This document shows, one piece after another, positions 15,001 to 27,400 of a DNA stretch of 64,000 bases (position 1 is its first letter; every line of letters begins with the position of its first letter). Source of the stretch: Echinococcus granulosus (lineage: Eukaryota; Platyhelminthes; Cestoda; Cyclophyllidea; Taeniidae); NCBI RefSeq assembly GCF_000524195.1, contig NW_020170386.1, forward strand, positions 38,312 to 102,311, read 5' to 3'. A program made the translations under genes and the position numbers. The notes under the pieces were generated by a model that saw only the letters and a program-made list of their open reading frames with translations, did no database searches and had not been told where the DNA came from.

Positions 15001-15438
15001 CAAGGACGCTGAAACTTAGAATGGGGACTAGGAATTTATGAACTGGCACGTAAACTCTCAAGTCTACGATGTTTCTCTAAGCGGTGACTTTACTATGGCT
15101 TCTATGGGACAGACTGTTTATGTATTAACATGTCTTTTACTACTTATAGGTCAATGTGTACACATAGGCGTAGGGTGGCTTATGCCAATGAGAACTCAAC
15201 AGCACCCTCTCTGGGTGGTCTAATTGGTCGAAGAAGAATCTCGGTTGCTGACCCAGATTACTTGAATCCCATCACCTCTTTTTCGCAAGATCTCGGTGGT
15301 ATCTTGGTCCAAGGCCATCGAGAGTCATCCGAGACTGCCTCAAATGACAAAATGTCCCCCACGGCACCGGCACACACCGTGGAAAGCGCCGACTGTCTGG
15401 CCAAACCAGTGGTTTTTTTGGAGTATGGTGATATATGA
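23..15438 (+). CDS. CCDC88-like (girdin/Daple family) scaffold protein, 5' partial
   Basis: Exons: 23-131, 204-273, 481-626, 691-804, 848-1282, 1662-1880, 2359-2517, 2588-2857, 5793-6037, 6355-6619, 7115-7262, 7885-7948, 8006-8238, 10221-10366, 11552-11667, 12671-12720, 12975-13035, 13581-13705, 13793-13937, 14010-14078, 14280-14427, 15150-15438. Phases agree at every junction except 7262/7885. The first five exons resemble the Hook-like domain of girdin: RLQNWKMLVKNLEEFF, then LLLLLAAIKCKRRELYI. The AKAKLRQ run and exons 1662-2857 align by eye with the start of the girdin coiled coil. Exons 10221-11667 match its end (RRKERLEEKLIEQYK, SPKKYDIW). About 1208 residues are in the window and roughly 70 N-terminal residues lie upstream; vertebrate relatives have nearly 1900-2000, and the missing part is the central coiled coil. 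In other animals these proteins link receptors, G proteins, Dishevelled and actin. The tail is Ser/Pro-rich and ends VVFLEYGDI. Family call is strong; function is by homology. Reading straight through the donor at 14428 gives a stop. Confidence 0.85.
1662..1880 (+). other. GC-rich coiled-coil exon of the CCDC88-like gene
   Basis: This exon encodes 73 residues of heptad-like Glu/Ala/Leu/Arg-rich sequence and is visibly richer in G and C than any neighbouring exon or intron. The acceptor is taken as the AG at 1660-1661, which gives phase 0 from exon 848-1282. AG at 1657-1658 would also be in frame and add one Gln. It aligns with the girdin segment around the ARMYRDELDAL motif (here ARHWRDEADAG). 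Confidence 0.75.
5291..5310. repeat. Short inverted repeat (possible hairpin)
   Basis: GGCCTT and AAGGCC face each other across an 8-base loop. It sits directly before the GTC-rich tract in an intron. Too short to assign a role. Confidence 0.4.
5315..5334. repeat. Imperfect (GTC)n trinucleotide tract
   Basis: About six tandem TGTCG/GTC units in the long intron of the CCDC88-like gene. A simple-sequence repeat, not in a coding exon. Confidence 0.6.
8239..10220 (+). other. Intron of the CCDC88-like gene with two GC-rich patches
   Basis: About 2 kb between GTAAGC and a TTTCAG acceptor. Patches at about 8887-9150 and 9330-9560 are clearly richer in G and C than the rest of the intron. The first contains a CCAAT pentamer, the second the inverse ATTGG. 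Both have short open frames in more than one frame without domain similarity. They could be an internal promoter, an old mobile-element fragment or chance. Confidence 0.4.
10367..12670 (+). other. Two introns flanking exon 11552-11667 of the CCDC88-like gene
   Basis: Introns 10367-11551 and 11668-12670 hold only short open frames. A moderately GC-rich stretch lies at about 12150-12420. The second acceptor is best placed after CAGAG at 12670, because only that restores the frame Ala-Lys-Pro-Thr-Ile in the next exon. I see no separate gene. Confidence 0.5.
14428..15149 (+). other. Last intron of the CCDC88-like gene; in-frame stop at its donor
   Basis: The donor GTAAGT follows GCACA. Unspliced reading gives CAG TAA, a stop at 14429-14431. 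Splicing to 15150 is phase-consistent (CA plus G) and adds 96 residues. Retaining this intron would give a shorter protein ending NPKKAQ. The intron has no other recognisable feature. Confidence 0.65.
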
Positions 15439-18400
15439 TTGTCGTACTAGTGTGCATAACACCAATATTCCTGATAGATTTATGTACATTCTTTTCATGA
15501 GTTACTGATTTCACGTCATCAATTTCGACCATATTGTTCTACTCAGTATTTCGATGAAAGTGGTTCCACTAGACCGTAAAAAAATGAACGCGTGTTTTCA
15601 ATGCACATTGGATTTAACATGATGCCACGTTTAAAACATTTTGATGTTAAACTTGAATAGTTTTGTAAAAGCCTGCTCTGTTGCAGCTTAGACATGGTGG
15701 GTGCCAAAGAGGATATGTTGGATTTCAAATAGCATAATCGGGTTTTATTTATTAAATAAATTTCTAATGGCATATCTCATGACAGGAAGTGTTTGATGAA
15801 TGATTATTAGGATATTAGAAAGTGGTAGTTAAAGGCTGATTTTCAATTCGGGGTTCTTTTAGTATGAATAGATTATGAATATTCGCTACCAAACTCACCA
15901 ATTGCAAATCAAAGTCAAAGGACATTCACAAACCCCCAGACATTGCAAAAATTTTGACGGCATAATAAGAAGTCACATGAGTATCTAGAGGCTGATAGCT
16001 ATTACGAGGTTCGCCAAAAAACATGAATAACTAGGGTCGACTATCACTAATTACTAAAGGCTTAAAGGTAATTAATGAGAGATTTGGGAGGTGGGAGAAG
16101 CGTCTACTTGCCGAAATAAACAGGTGGTTTCTTAGATCATCCACAATAATCCCAACTTTTTCGCTACCACCATTACAAACCCTCTTATTCTGCACTACCC
16201 AACAAATGCACCCGATTGTGGCACTTTGGTGCCACTGGACGTCATGTTGAAAAAAATACTTAATGAGAGGAAGAACTGTCAGCTGGCCTCGTTTGGGATT
16301 TTCGCCAGCGGTTTGTGGCCGTTTGCATAGTGTGTTTGGCAAGCTGTATTGCAGTCTCGCGTGCATGCGGTCCGCACAAAACACGATGACTGCGCCCAAT
16401 TTACGACTACTGATGAAGTGGCACGCATTGCAGTTCAAAAGCGAATTACATGATTCAGCTCAGCATTAACATACCTATTGTCAAATTGCATCAGTAGCGC
16501 TTATAAGTTCTCAAGTATGTGCAAATCTATTCGGGCATTCCTATTTTCAACTCTTAAGGGCTTTAGAAAAGCTTCGAGTCTGATTTTTTGGGGGAAAACA
16601 TAACCATACATAACCTTTGTTAAGCAACAACTGGGGGTTTGTCTGTTAGCATGAATCCACAGGAGGATCTTTTTGTAAATAATTTGCAAATATCTGCTAA
16701 AGGTAGGTTATGGTAAAATTTAAAAATTGAGTAAACAGGTTTATAAATGTCTTGCCCACGTGCTTCTATTTATTGATGTGTGAACAAGAAATACCATAAA
16801 AATTTGAAAAGTAGAACGATTCGGTAAATGTAAATTGAAATGGGCATGTTTGGACTTGTTGAACCACACTGCCATGATGATAGTAAACAAACGTCAAATA
16901 TCACAAATGTCAGAAATCAGAGCACCAACTCTACTCATTATATGTCCAAAGGTACGTTCATAACATTTGACTTTCGATTGAATGACATTTTTAGATTGGC
17001 AATAAAAATGACAGCTTTTGTAATTTGCACCGACATGCGGTAAATTTGTTTCCTTATGCTTAAACCGTGGCTTATCTTTTTTAATATTTCATAATGGAGG
17101 AATTAAATGTTATGCCGCAAGTTAGAGGGATAAACAGTATTTACTCATTTGAAGCTGCAAGCATACCCGATTTAGACAATAAATTCACGACAACAAGTGT
17201 ATTTAACTTTCTATCACAATAAAATCACTCGTGACGTAAAAAGAATCAGCCATTTTTCAGCGAAATGGCTATTTTAAATGCAATTCTAGAGGTGGTAAAA
17301 TTGAGGTCTGCGCTTGATTCAAAATTGATGTGTAAAACGCTGCGGATCCCGGGAGTGACAATTTACGGTAATTAATAAGTGCCACACCACGGTTTAATTG
17401 TATGCATGGTCAGCATTAACAATAATGAAGCATTTGAACCACCGAAGAAATATAATGCTCACATCCTGGCAGTAAGTCAGCAAGTCCATTTACTATAGGC
17501 TGTCAAGGAAATACCGAGCTCAATTATTTATATTGCTGCTCACCTATTCCTTCTCCTTGAGGAGCCACGTTTGTTCGCATTTTCAGGGTATTATCAGCCG
17601 GGCTCTTTCAGCACTACCATAAACTTCATTGATTTGAAAGGTAGACATAAGAAACTTTTTTGGAAACCACGGGCTATTCGTACACATAAGCGGAGGGATT
17701 ACTGTACATATTTTGTGCTGACATTTACATCTTGGCGTGGAGTTGTTGATGAAGTCTGGCTTTATGCTTCCACGTAAACAATTTCCGGTGTGCGTGAGCG
17801 TGCATTAGTTGCGGGGTTTATTCAAGGGTGCGAAAAGAGTCAGTTTATCTCCACGGCCTATGACACCTCTACAACCATGTAACTAGATCTGATAGGTGTC
17901 GAATTTACTGTCATATTTCACAGTTTCTATTAGTATTTGTTACGAATTGAATGCAATTTTTTCATTTATTCATGCCACAAATGGATTCAGTGAATCATAT
18001 AAACCGGTGCATGAGAAATAGACGTATGAAAGTGCGGCTTATATTTCGCTGATAGCGTGCTAATTTCGACTGGTAGGGTGGTAGAGACTGAAATCACTAC
18101 TTAGGCATTAATAGGCGGATAAACATTGGACAGAGCGCGACATTTATCTCCGTGTCCAATCCACTTGGGCACTTTTCAAGAAATTAAAGCTGACTTAGCA
18201 ATAACTGCTTGCTTTTGCTGTAAGCACTTCTCGTTGTAAAATATTTAAAAATGTTGCTCATTAATGTGTTTTTTCTTTAAGACTTGATTTTTTCTTTATG
18301 AGAAATTCTTACGAAATAGAATTTATCATTTTATATAAATGTGGATTGGAGTTTATCACGCATCTTCGTTCACTTACTCAAAAAAAAACCAGGCTACGCT

Positions 18401-21400
18401 GAACCTTTCACATATTGCTCCACCTTCATTTGCATGGCACTTCATGTCTGACAGAAAAAAAGTGGAATGCGGTGGAAAATTTTTTACCCATTTGCAAAAC
18501 CCCACCATACGTTTGTCACGATTATTATTAATAAGCTTTGTAAATCATGTAATATAACGATGCAACAATACTACAAGACGCTTCGGTTGGACTGCTCTCA
18601 TTCATGGTTGTCTCTCTGTATGACTTTAGCTAACTATGTACGAACCTATTTAAGGATCAAACTCCTAATCACTAATGGCGTATCAAAAGATAGTCTCGTA
18701 ATACGATTTTACCAATGCAGTACCCAATTCTTTCCACCGGTGATTAGTTAAGTTTGCAAATGATTGAAACGATAGCTCAGAACGATAACCCAAAGTTGGC
18801 AACTTTAGCTAAAGAGATAGGTCTTGTGGAGCCACTTCTAAAAATACCGATAAATAATTGTTAGGAACTACCGTAAATATATTCCTGATCAGCATATCCA
18901 ATAATGCGGCTCTAAACAGTTAAATTGATTCCCCAATCTTTCGGAAAACCATGTGGTTCATGGTGTACGAGGAGTATGAAGACGGTGTTACCTTCTTGAA
19001 GATTAAAATAAGAATTCGAAATATTGTTCTGCCATTACTTGAAGCAGGCAAAATATTAGATACTATGAGAGAGGGAGGGAGAATGCATACTTCATTAAAA
19101 AGATGATCCATGCTTTGCTTCGGACATTTTCGTAAGTAAATTTATAAGCACGAGAATACTTTTAGTAACAAAAAGCAAATCTGCCACCAATTGCTGTTTA
19201 ATGGAAGTACTGGAGGAAGTAAAAGCAATGTGCCTTTACTTCTTTAACCTAGTTTTCTTAAAAGTTTGGGTGAGCTGTGAGTAGTGAACAATTCGAAAAC
19301 CTGTTAGTACAACGGTAAATTATTTCTAATCGCCTCTATCTAAAGTACTTTAAGCTTGAGTTTGGCATCGCACACTTATAATAAAATGGAGAGATGCATT
19401 CGGTACTTTTCTATGGTGCAAATGAAGTCGGTGAAGTTGAGAGTGAGAAAGCGGGAAGTGTACGTGCGCCGCGAAAGAAAGCGAGCAAATAGTAGGTACG
19501 AATCACTGACACATTGCCGCCGCGATGATTGGCTGACCGCATGTCCGATACAGGTGTAAATTTACAGCATGATGATTGGCTCTTGCGGTCATTGTGCATT
19601 CGCGTGTGTGCACTTACGAGTTGGTGCAAACTTGGCACAAACGGAGTAAACGCATGCTTATGCTAAGTGTCTCCAATTGACCCCTCATTTTCACTTCACA
19701 TCACTTACAACAACTGACGTCGATGCAGGGAATAGCCGCATTGTCGAAATAATATTTCCTCGAATAACAACCACGAAACATCATTGCTCTTTGGAAGATT
19801 GTAGAGGTGAGTTAGTTTATCACTTTGTTATTTTGTTAAGGCGGCACTGTCGGAGAAATAAATGCCAAACGTCCCGCATCCAATTTACATACATTTAAAT
19901 AATGCATCAATACGTGAAATTACTACTTCTTAAAACCTATCATTTACTGCCGACTTTACAGTGAGGTCATGGACACCTAGCATTTAACATAGACCATCGT
20001 GTGGTTATCATCCAGCATGCATTTATAGAAGCGATATGGTGGGTAACTTCAGATTATGCAAAAATCCAATAAGGTTTTTACACTAACTTAAAGTTGTGCA
20101 AAAAGCACTAGCTACAACTTCCAACTTTAATTCCGGCGCCTAGCTGATGTGGGATTAAAACCCCTAGTGTATCATTGTTGGAAGCCCACACTGGGAAAAA
20201 CCTGTTGGCTATTTTATAAAATCTTAACATTATTTTATTTAAGTATATGAATTTGAGACACTCCAAAAGGAACTGTTCTTCTAATTTCCAATTTCATAGA
20301 CTGTTCATTGACAGATTAAAATATTCAAATTTAGACTCCTGGAAGCCATTAAGGCCTTTCACTCAAAGTCGTTATGGTCGACCTCATTTAAACATTGTGA
20401 CTCACATTTTGTACTAGAACCAGAGCAATAAAAAAGAAACGTGCAACGTTTTCCGTGAACTTCCTTTTTTGTTGATTCATCAATGTATCATCAATGTCGA
20501 ACAGTTGTGCATTTCCGGTAACACACCTAAATTCGCATTTCAACATGCGTTCAAGTAGATGCGGGGTGTGCATTTTGTGTAAATGAAGCAAAAATACTGC
20601 CTTATTTAAGTGTGGCTAAATTTTTTGAACACTACCCTTGGCACGCATTTAGTGAGACTAGCGTGAATGGTAAGCCTTGGAATTTGATGCCTTAAATAAT
20701 TTGCCACTTGATTATGTAGAGATTTCAAGGACTAGAGGTTGTCTGCTGATAACCAGGTTACCCGCCACAGGAGATCCTAAGTGTTTACATCCAAAGCAAT
20801 AATTTTTGTTGCATTCCCACATAACTTTGGGGTTTTGGGGCTAAATTCATTAAATTTATTTTTACGTTAACAGGTCAGCAACTTAAGTGGGATTAAATGG
20901 TTCACAATGTTTATGATTTCGACAAATATGAACAATTGATGCGACCTAATATCCATTATAATTCAATCGCAGAGACAGTAGCATTCGAAGTTTGTTATTA
21001 TCAAGTATAAGTTCAACTGTGTTTTACCTGAATGACCTGCAAAAACAGCCAGAAACATTGTAAATAATAGCAACTCCGATGTAAAATGTTAGCAATATCC
21101 TAGGTTCTACAAATGACTTTAAAATGTATACTAATAAACACCTTTTCACGGTCTTTGCCCCAGATGCACGTATGAGTGGTTCAATTATACCTTACTGTTT
21201 AGGAGGGAATGAAATATCTAAAGGCAAATTAAAATCCAGTTATAGAATATTATGTACGCCTGTTCTTGAACCGCAGAACCCCAATGTCTAGGCAAAGTAA
21301 AACAACTATTAAAAGGACTTAACAAATAAGCTTTTAAATCGGAATTTGAAATCAATGTAAATTTTTCATGATAATGAATAAATATTTCGTCCAAATTTAG

Positions 21401-21430
21401 TTCTTTTTAATTGAATGTCTTCCCTTACAG
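15439..21430. other. Intergenic region between the CCDC88-like and cadherin genes
   Basis: About 6 kb without a convincing coding exon. An AATAAA at about 15755-15760 could be the polyadenylation signal of the CCDC88-like gene. A minus-strand open frame of 135 codons at 16031-16438 has no recognisable domain. A GC-richer patch at about 19430-19640 looks promoter-like and is listed separately. Confidence 0.5.
19430..19640 (+). promoter_or_regulatory. Candidate promoter / 5' UTR exon of the cadherin gene
   Basis: A GC-richer island in AT-rich DNA with two inverted CCAAT boxes, ATTGG at about 19528-19532 and 19575-19579, each within the identical context GATGATTGGCT. A donor-like ATACAG/GTGTAA ends at about 19554. 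Because the cadherin start codon directly follows a splice acceptor, a non-coding first exon must lie upstream, and this is the best place seen. Assignment is inference; the direction is assumed from the neighbouring gene. Confidence 0.35.
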
Positions 21431-24400
21431 ATGAATTTGATGGTAGTCTTAGCCCTACTCACAAGCATAAGTTGGAGTTCGTCAAACGCCTATGCGTTTA
21501 CTGACTCGCATTCGCAAATGTTTCATATCATTGAAGAGTCTTCAAATGGGACCGAAATTGGAGGAGTCTCTGAATATCTACACAACGCCGTTGGAATGGG
21601 CTTTCAGGCGACCTATCAACTCCTCGATTCCCACGAAATGCTAACTCGACTGCTGAAAATTGAACCTCAAACAGGCCGTCTTTTTGTTGATGGTCGGGTA
21701 GACAGAGAGGCCCTCTGTCCCCAGTCCTCCGGAATCTCCCTGACGTACCTAGATCTGGAAGGCTCTTGTATAAAGCAAATCAACATACTAGCTACAGCAC
21801 AGGTTGAAAATAACCGGGAAGTATCTGTTCAAACAATTCCAATTAAGCTCGTGATTCAGGATGTCAACGATAATACGCCATCTTGGAATTCGGCGGGAAA
21901 ACAACTCGACGCTTTGCCCATTCTGGAAACAAACATTCTCGAACAAGGTTCAGGGAATAAGGTCCTTGTTCCAGCCGCCTACGATCCCGATTCCGGTCGA
22001 AACGGAGAGATTTCTTACCGTTTAGAAAACTATAGAAGTCCCTTGAGTGAAGACTCAAGTGAGCGTGACCAGGGCCCAGCCCCTTTTACAATAAGTGGTC
22101 TAGTTAATGGAATGCTACAATTGACTCCTTTTCAGCCAATTGACTACGAAAAACAAAACGTCTACGACCTCCTCTTGATTGCTTCAGATGCGGGTGAACC
22201 GCCAAATGTGGGAAGAGCACATTTACGGGTTAATGTAATTGATGTTAACGACGAGGCGCCAGTTTTCACTCAGCAGATTTTTACTTTACCTAGCGGCCAA
22301 GGCATTTCAGAACGAACGCATCCGGGAAAGGTCATTCTCAATGTCACTGCGGTTGACGGAGATGCCTCAGAACGTAACTCGCGCCTTACATATTCGATGG
22401 TTCCAAGCTCAAATCGGCTGATCGGGGAGATCTTTTCAGTACATCCAGATGGTCGAATAATTTTGCGACATTGGCTAGACTATGAAACTTTGGACTCGGG
22501 ACACATGGCCAGTTCTACTTCCGCGCTTCGTGAGGCTCCGCCTACAGAAGGAAAACAGTTTGCATTTTTTGTAAAAGCCACGGATTCGGCTCCACCGCCT
22601 TATGAAAAAACTGGTACCGCCCTGGTTGTTATTCCAATCATTGATGAAAACGACGAGAGGCCGATCATCACTTCGCGCTTTTTGGGGTCACCTGAGCTTG
22701 TTAAGCACGGCGAAGCAGGTATACTTCATAACTTTGCCTTGTTATTGGATTCCTCCAATTAGAGAAAAAAGAGAATGTGAATTCCTGTAAAATTGTCGTT
22801 TGTCTGAGAGTCTTGGGCATAAAACCAGAATGACCTAGACTCTTTTTTACATTTTTTGCACCTTTTTATTTGGGTTAACTAAAGCACCTATATTTTGGAC
22901 TGTAGCACTGTTAAATGATTAGCAATGTTAGGTAGGGCTCATACGTGATCTTCACTGTCATCAATAGTACATTTTTGACCCAAATTAGTGCATTAACGGC
23001 AATTATCGAAATGCTAAAAGGTCTGTTTCATTGTGGAAGCGTACCTGAGGTGCTTCATATCCATCTATTCATAAGTGCTGTCGTAAGTTTTGATGGGAGA
23101 ACGATCTTTAATGATCGGACTCCTAAGAATAAGATCAATTTAATTTAATAATCAAGTGGAATTGTTATTTGGGCAAGTGTGATATGCCAACTGATTTCGA
23201 GCCATAAAGAAAGAAAAATTAATAGAGTTTGAAGTAATTTTGAATAAATTCAAATGTGTATACTATACACTTTTCATATGATGTGGCATGAAGGTTTATG
23301 CTAAAACGACTGCCAGGGTCTCATTGTTACGGAAATAACTTTACATAAATCGTTAGTTTAAAAATAACGATGAAGGCTTGGTGGTAGTGCTTCTAGCCTC
23401 AATAAGGCTGCCGAAAGTGAGGTACTGACCAAATCGTGCTGTTATTTCTGCCTAAATAATCTATGTTAGGGTTGATTTTAACCGAACCTTGGAAGTTTTC
23501 TATTGAAAAGGCTATATCGTACCTTTTATAGCTATTTTCTATGTGTTATGGAATCTCAAATACATGGGCAGGTTTTCTAAAAAAGGTAATCTTGCTGTAA
23601 TGAATTGCAGCAGAATTTTAGACTCATTCCACATCGGTTCAATCAAGAAGTACAACCGTAGTTTACATGCTAATCACTAACTAATCAAAGGTGATTTGAT
23701 GTGTTTATACTTCCCATTCGTGAATCTCAGATGCTATGGTTTTAAAACTCGATTAAAACTGTGATCTATTAAGTATAACAGAGCAAACGATCTAAACCAC
23801 GAGCCTTTAAGTATGTAGATAGGTATCCTTTGCAATGATCGTATCGAATTACATTAGAGTAAGTGTTTTTTAATAATTGAAAAACAATACTTCGAATATT
23901 ATAAAACGTGAGCGCGTATCCCTTTAGGCGTGAAATCATTCAGTGATGCTAGTCACAAACTTAGACTTAAAAGTAAATTATTGCAATAAGGAGGACTGCT
24001 TGATCCCGTCTCCCGACTCTCGCCAGCCTCTCTTAGATGAGAGTAAACGTTACAAGAAACAAGTTGAATTGCATTCAAAATACAATCGGTGTTTCATAAG
24101 GGTTATCTTCTAAAACTGTAATTCAAGCGAATGCTAAACATCTGTAAAAATAAGATTCCAGCATACAATTAGACGCTGGTGATATGCAAAACTGGAAGTA
24201 TCTGAGTCTTTTAGAGTTTTTGATTCACATATTTTAACTTTCGGATACAAAGTCCACATCGTTAAATTGAATTGAATTGAGAGGAAATCTGTCATTTTGT
24301 CGAATTAAAATAAATCTGAATTATTAGGGTTTGCAGACCAAAAGTTTTATTTCTCTTGCAAACGTCACAAATCGAGATAAAGGTCAAATCTTTACGGTAA

Positions 24401-27400
24401 GGTGCCAGCTAAAAAGTTGAACGTCACATCCCTATAATGCTCTTCACCCCTATGCGAAATGAGCAAGAAATAAAGAAATTGAATGTTATTGTTTGCAACA
24501 CTCTCCTTCATTTTAAAGAACTGCAAAAGAGAATTACTTTAAAAGGCAAAGTTGTATTTTAGCAGATCTGTAAATAAGGATAAGCAAAATTTGTGCCGTA
24601 TCACCTATAAGAAAAGTAAGTGCATGTCCTATCTTCCTATATTCCACGTTTGGCTTTAAATATGACAGAGGATTGCCAGATTTGTTCGACTGTCAAAAGG
24701 TTTGAATTTTTAAAGATGGAAGACAGTGCACAATTTCTTGCAGTTTATTTATTGCTGAAAGGCACAAATATTGGCAATATTTTCCTTTTTTATGCTGGGT
24801 GCATGATCAAAGGCAGTGAAGAGGTCTATGTGAATGACTTAAAGTACCATGTGTAGAAACTCCAAAGGTAAATCTCCATGCTTTTGCATTATATGATAAA
24901 TTTTCAAACACTTTAGGTGAAAACGGTTTTGTTACTGCAAGTTCTACGCAAAGTCTCTCGATTGCTAAGTAAACAGCCAAAAACGGTTGCTAGATTTAAA
25001 ATCATCATTTTCATAACGCATACGTGCGTTAAAATCAGGATTTTCATTCATTTAGAAGTAACACCGAATCGTACAGCTCTGTGTAGTTTTTGCATTGTTT
25101 TGCTACAACTTATAAGGTCTAGAAAGAATATTGGCTTTTGAAAATTACTTCGTGCTGCATTAAGCGCTTTGTACTAATCTTTTGAGCAAGCCAAGCAGCG
25201 ATTTTGATGTTCGGCTCTCGAGGTTTTTTCTTTGCCTTGCATTTTCAGGTGTAATTACAGAGAATTCATCAGTACCAGTTCGACTTGCCTACATTCAAGC
25301 TCGCGATCCTGATTTTGAAGGTCAAGATCGTGTTGAGTGCACTGTTCCAGATAACGAGAACCTCTCCCTTAAGCGCATTACACCACTTACCCACCGCTCG
25401 TCCACTGGCAATGTGAATGTGGCACCAAACATTAACGACTTCCTTCTCAGTCTCGAGGAGCCTATTGACAGGGAAACCACCAAAGTGCTCCAGGTACGGA
25501 TCCACTGTGTAGACGAAGCCAACAACACAGCAGATTTGCTGATCAATATTCGTGTACTAGATGTCAATGACGAGGCTCCCAGCTTCCTTCGGCCTGTCTT
25601 CTACTTTTCTGTCAATGAAAATACTAAAGTTCCTTCAACTGGAAGTGACGCAAATGGGACGTTGCAGGGTTATAGAATCGGGCGTGTGATTGCCTACGAC
25701 AAAGATGAAGGTGACAATGCAAAAATTATATATAGTCTTCTGCCCTCTATTGAAATTGAGGAGCCAAAGTTGCGACCAAGCCTCTTTCCTTTAAGTGATT
25801 ATGGCCAAGGGATTGTTCCAGCCCAGGCCTCCGATCTATTTCGTATCGATTCAATCACTGGAGAGTTGTTTGCGTTAAGGTCTTTTGACGCAGAAAAGGA
25901 AAAACTAATAAAACTGAAGGTAATTGCAGTAGATCAGCCATCTGATCCTACCGCAACATCACACACGGGCACCGCCAGTGTCTACGTGCAGATATTTGAC
26001 ATGAACGACTGGTCACCAGTATTCCATCAAGTTTTGGATAACGTTAAGACCAACCAGCAACTATATGCACCCAGCATTCTCGATGAGCCAACAACAGTCG
26101 ATTCCTATCAGTTTTCAATAAAAGAGAATCTTCCAGCTCACACACTCGTTGGTCGCATCAGCGCCATCGATCCTGATGTGAGTTTTTGGGGTGTTATTGG
26201 CTCCATCAACAATAGTAATGGAGCAGACGGTTCGCGGGCGCTGCGAGATGTAAATATTCAATTTGCACAGGGCACCGCTCCCTACGTGGAAAATGCTTTT
26301 ACCATTCACTCAGCATCCGGACAGCTGAGAACTACGGGACCTCTGGATAGGGAAGCTCATGCAAATTACACCTTTAGTGTGATTGCTGTCGACAGGGGTC
26401 CAGCCGATGGGGTTTCCAGAACATCAACTGCCGGTGTTACCGTTCTAGTTGAGGTAAGGTTTTTTTGCATCACTTATTGAATGTCATGCAAGGGCAGGTG
26501 CGTCAGTCCCTGATAGAAACCACTGTAAATGCTTCCCCATAATAAGCCGCATTAATTACATTCGTTTAGTAAATAGTGAAAAGTGAAAACTCTGCGAATG
26601 TAACGAGAGCTTTCAACGGAGAAAGGAGGGTTTAAAATACTTCCACATACGGCCGCATGCCAAATCATAGTAATGTTGTGGTTGCGAACCCTATTGAATG
26701 CATTGTTACGTAAGCTGTAAGGCATGGGTAGTTGCACACATACGATGGAACGAGCACGGCAGGATACTGTACAGGTATTGGGGCCGAGGGAGGCCTGGTT
26801 ACCTACACCACTACCACATGCACGGAGGTACCTGGCGTCTTTGAATCCACGTGTGTGTGCCCTAGCACATAGCTTGGGTAGAGAACAGGAGCACCGTGCA
26901 ATCTGGCGCGCCCCATGAGGACGGTATCTGGTACTTTGCAACCGTCTCTGATTCACCAAGGCAATCATCCCAATTGCGGGCGTAGAGCTGGGTCTCTATT
27001 CTTTCTTCTAATAAAACTGCTTGCAAGAGATTAAAAGATCCCAATTTTATTTGAAGTGATAATTGATGGTGTGCAATAGATATAATAAGCGCCTCATTCT
27101 AATCTCGATAGCATATCGTTTGAGGTAACTTTCGTGCGACTGTGACATTCTTCACGTGTATCACCACTAGGTTAGTGATTGCCGGGGACTGATCATGAGG
27201 AAACTTAGCTTATCCACAGTATTAATAAGTAATAAGGGAACATTAAGGGTTAATACAACTAAGGAACACTAAACCAACCTTTTGCTGCAACAAATTTAGC
27301 AATACTTTATAGTACTTTGAAATCAGTACTTTATTCTCAATTAGAGGCATTTAAAAATTGGAAGCACTTTTTGGATCAGTCAAAAAGACTCGTCAAATGT

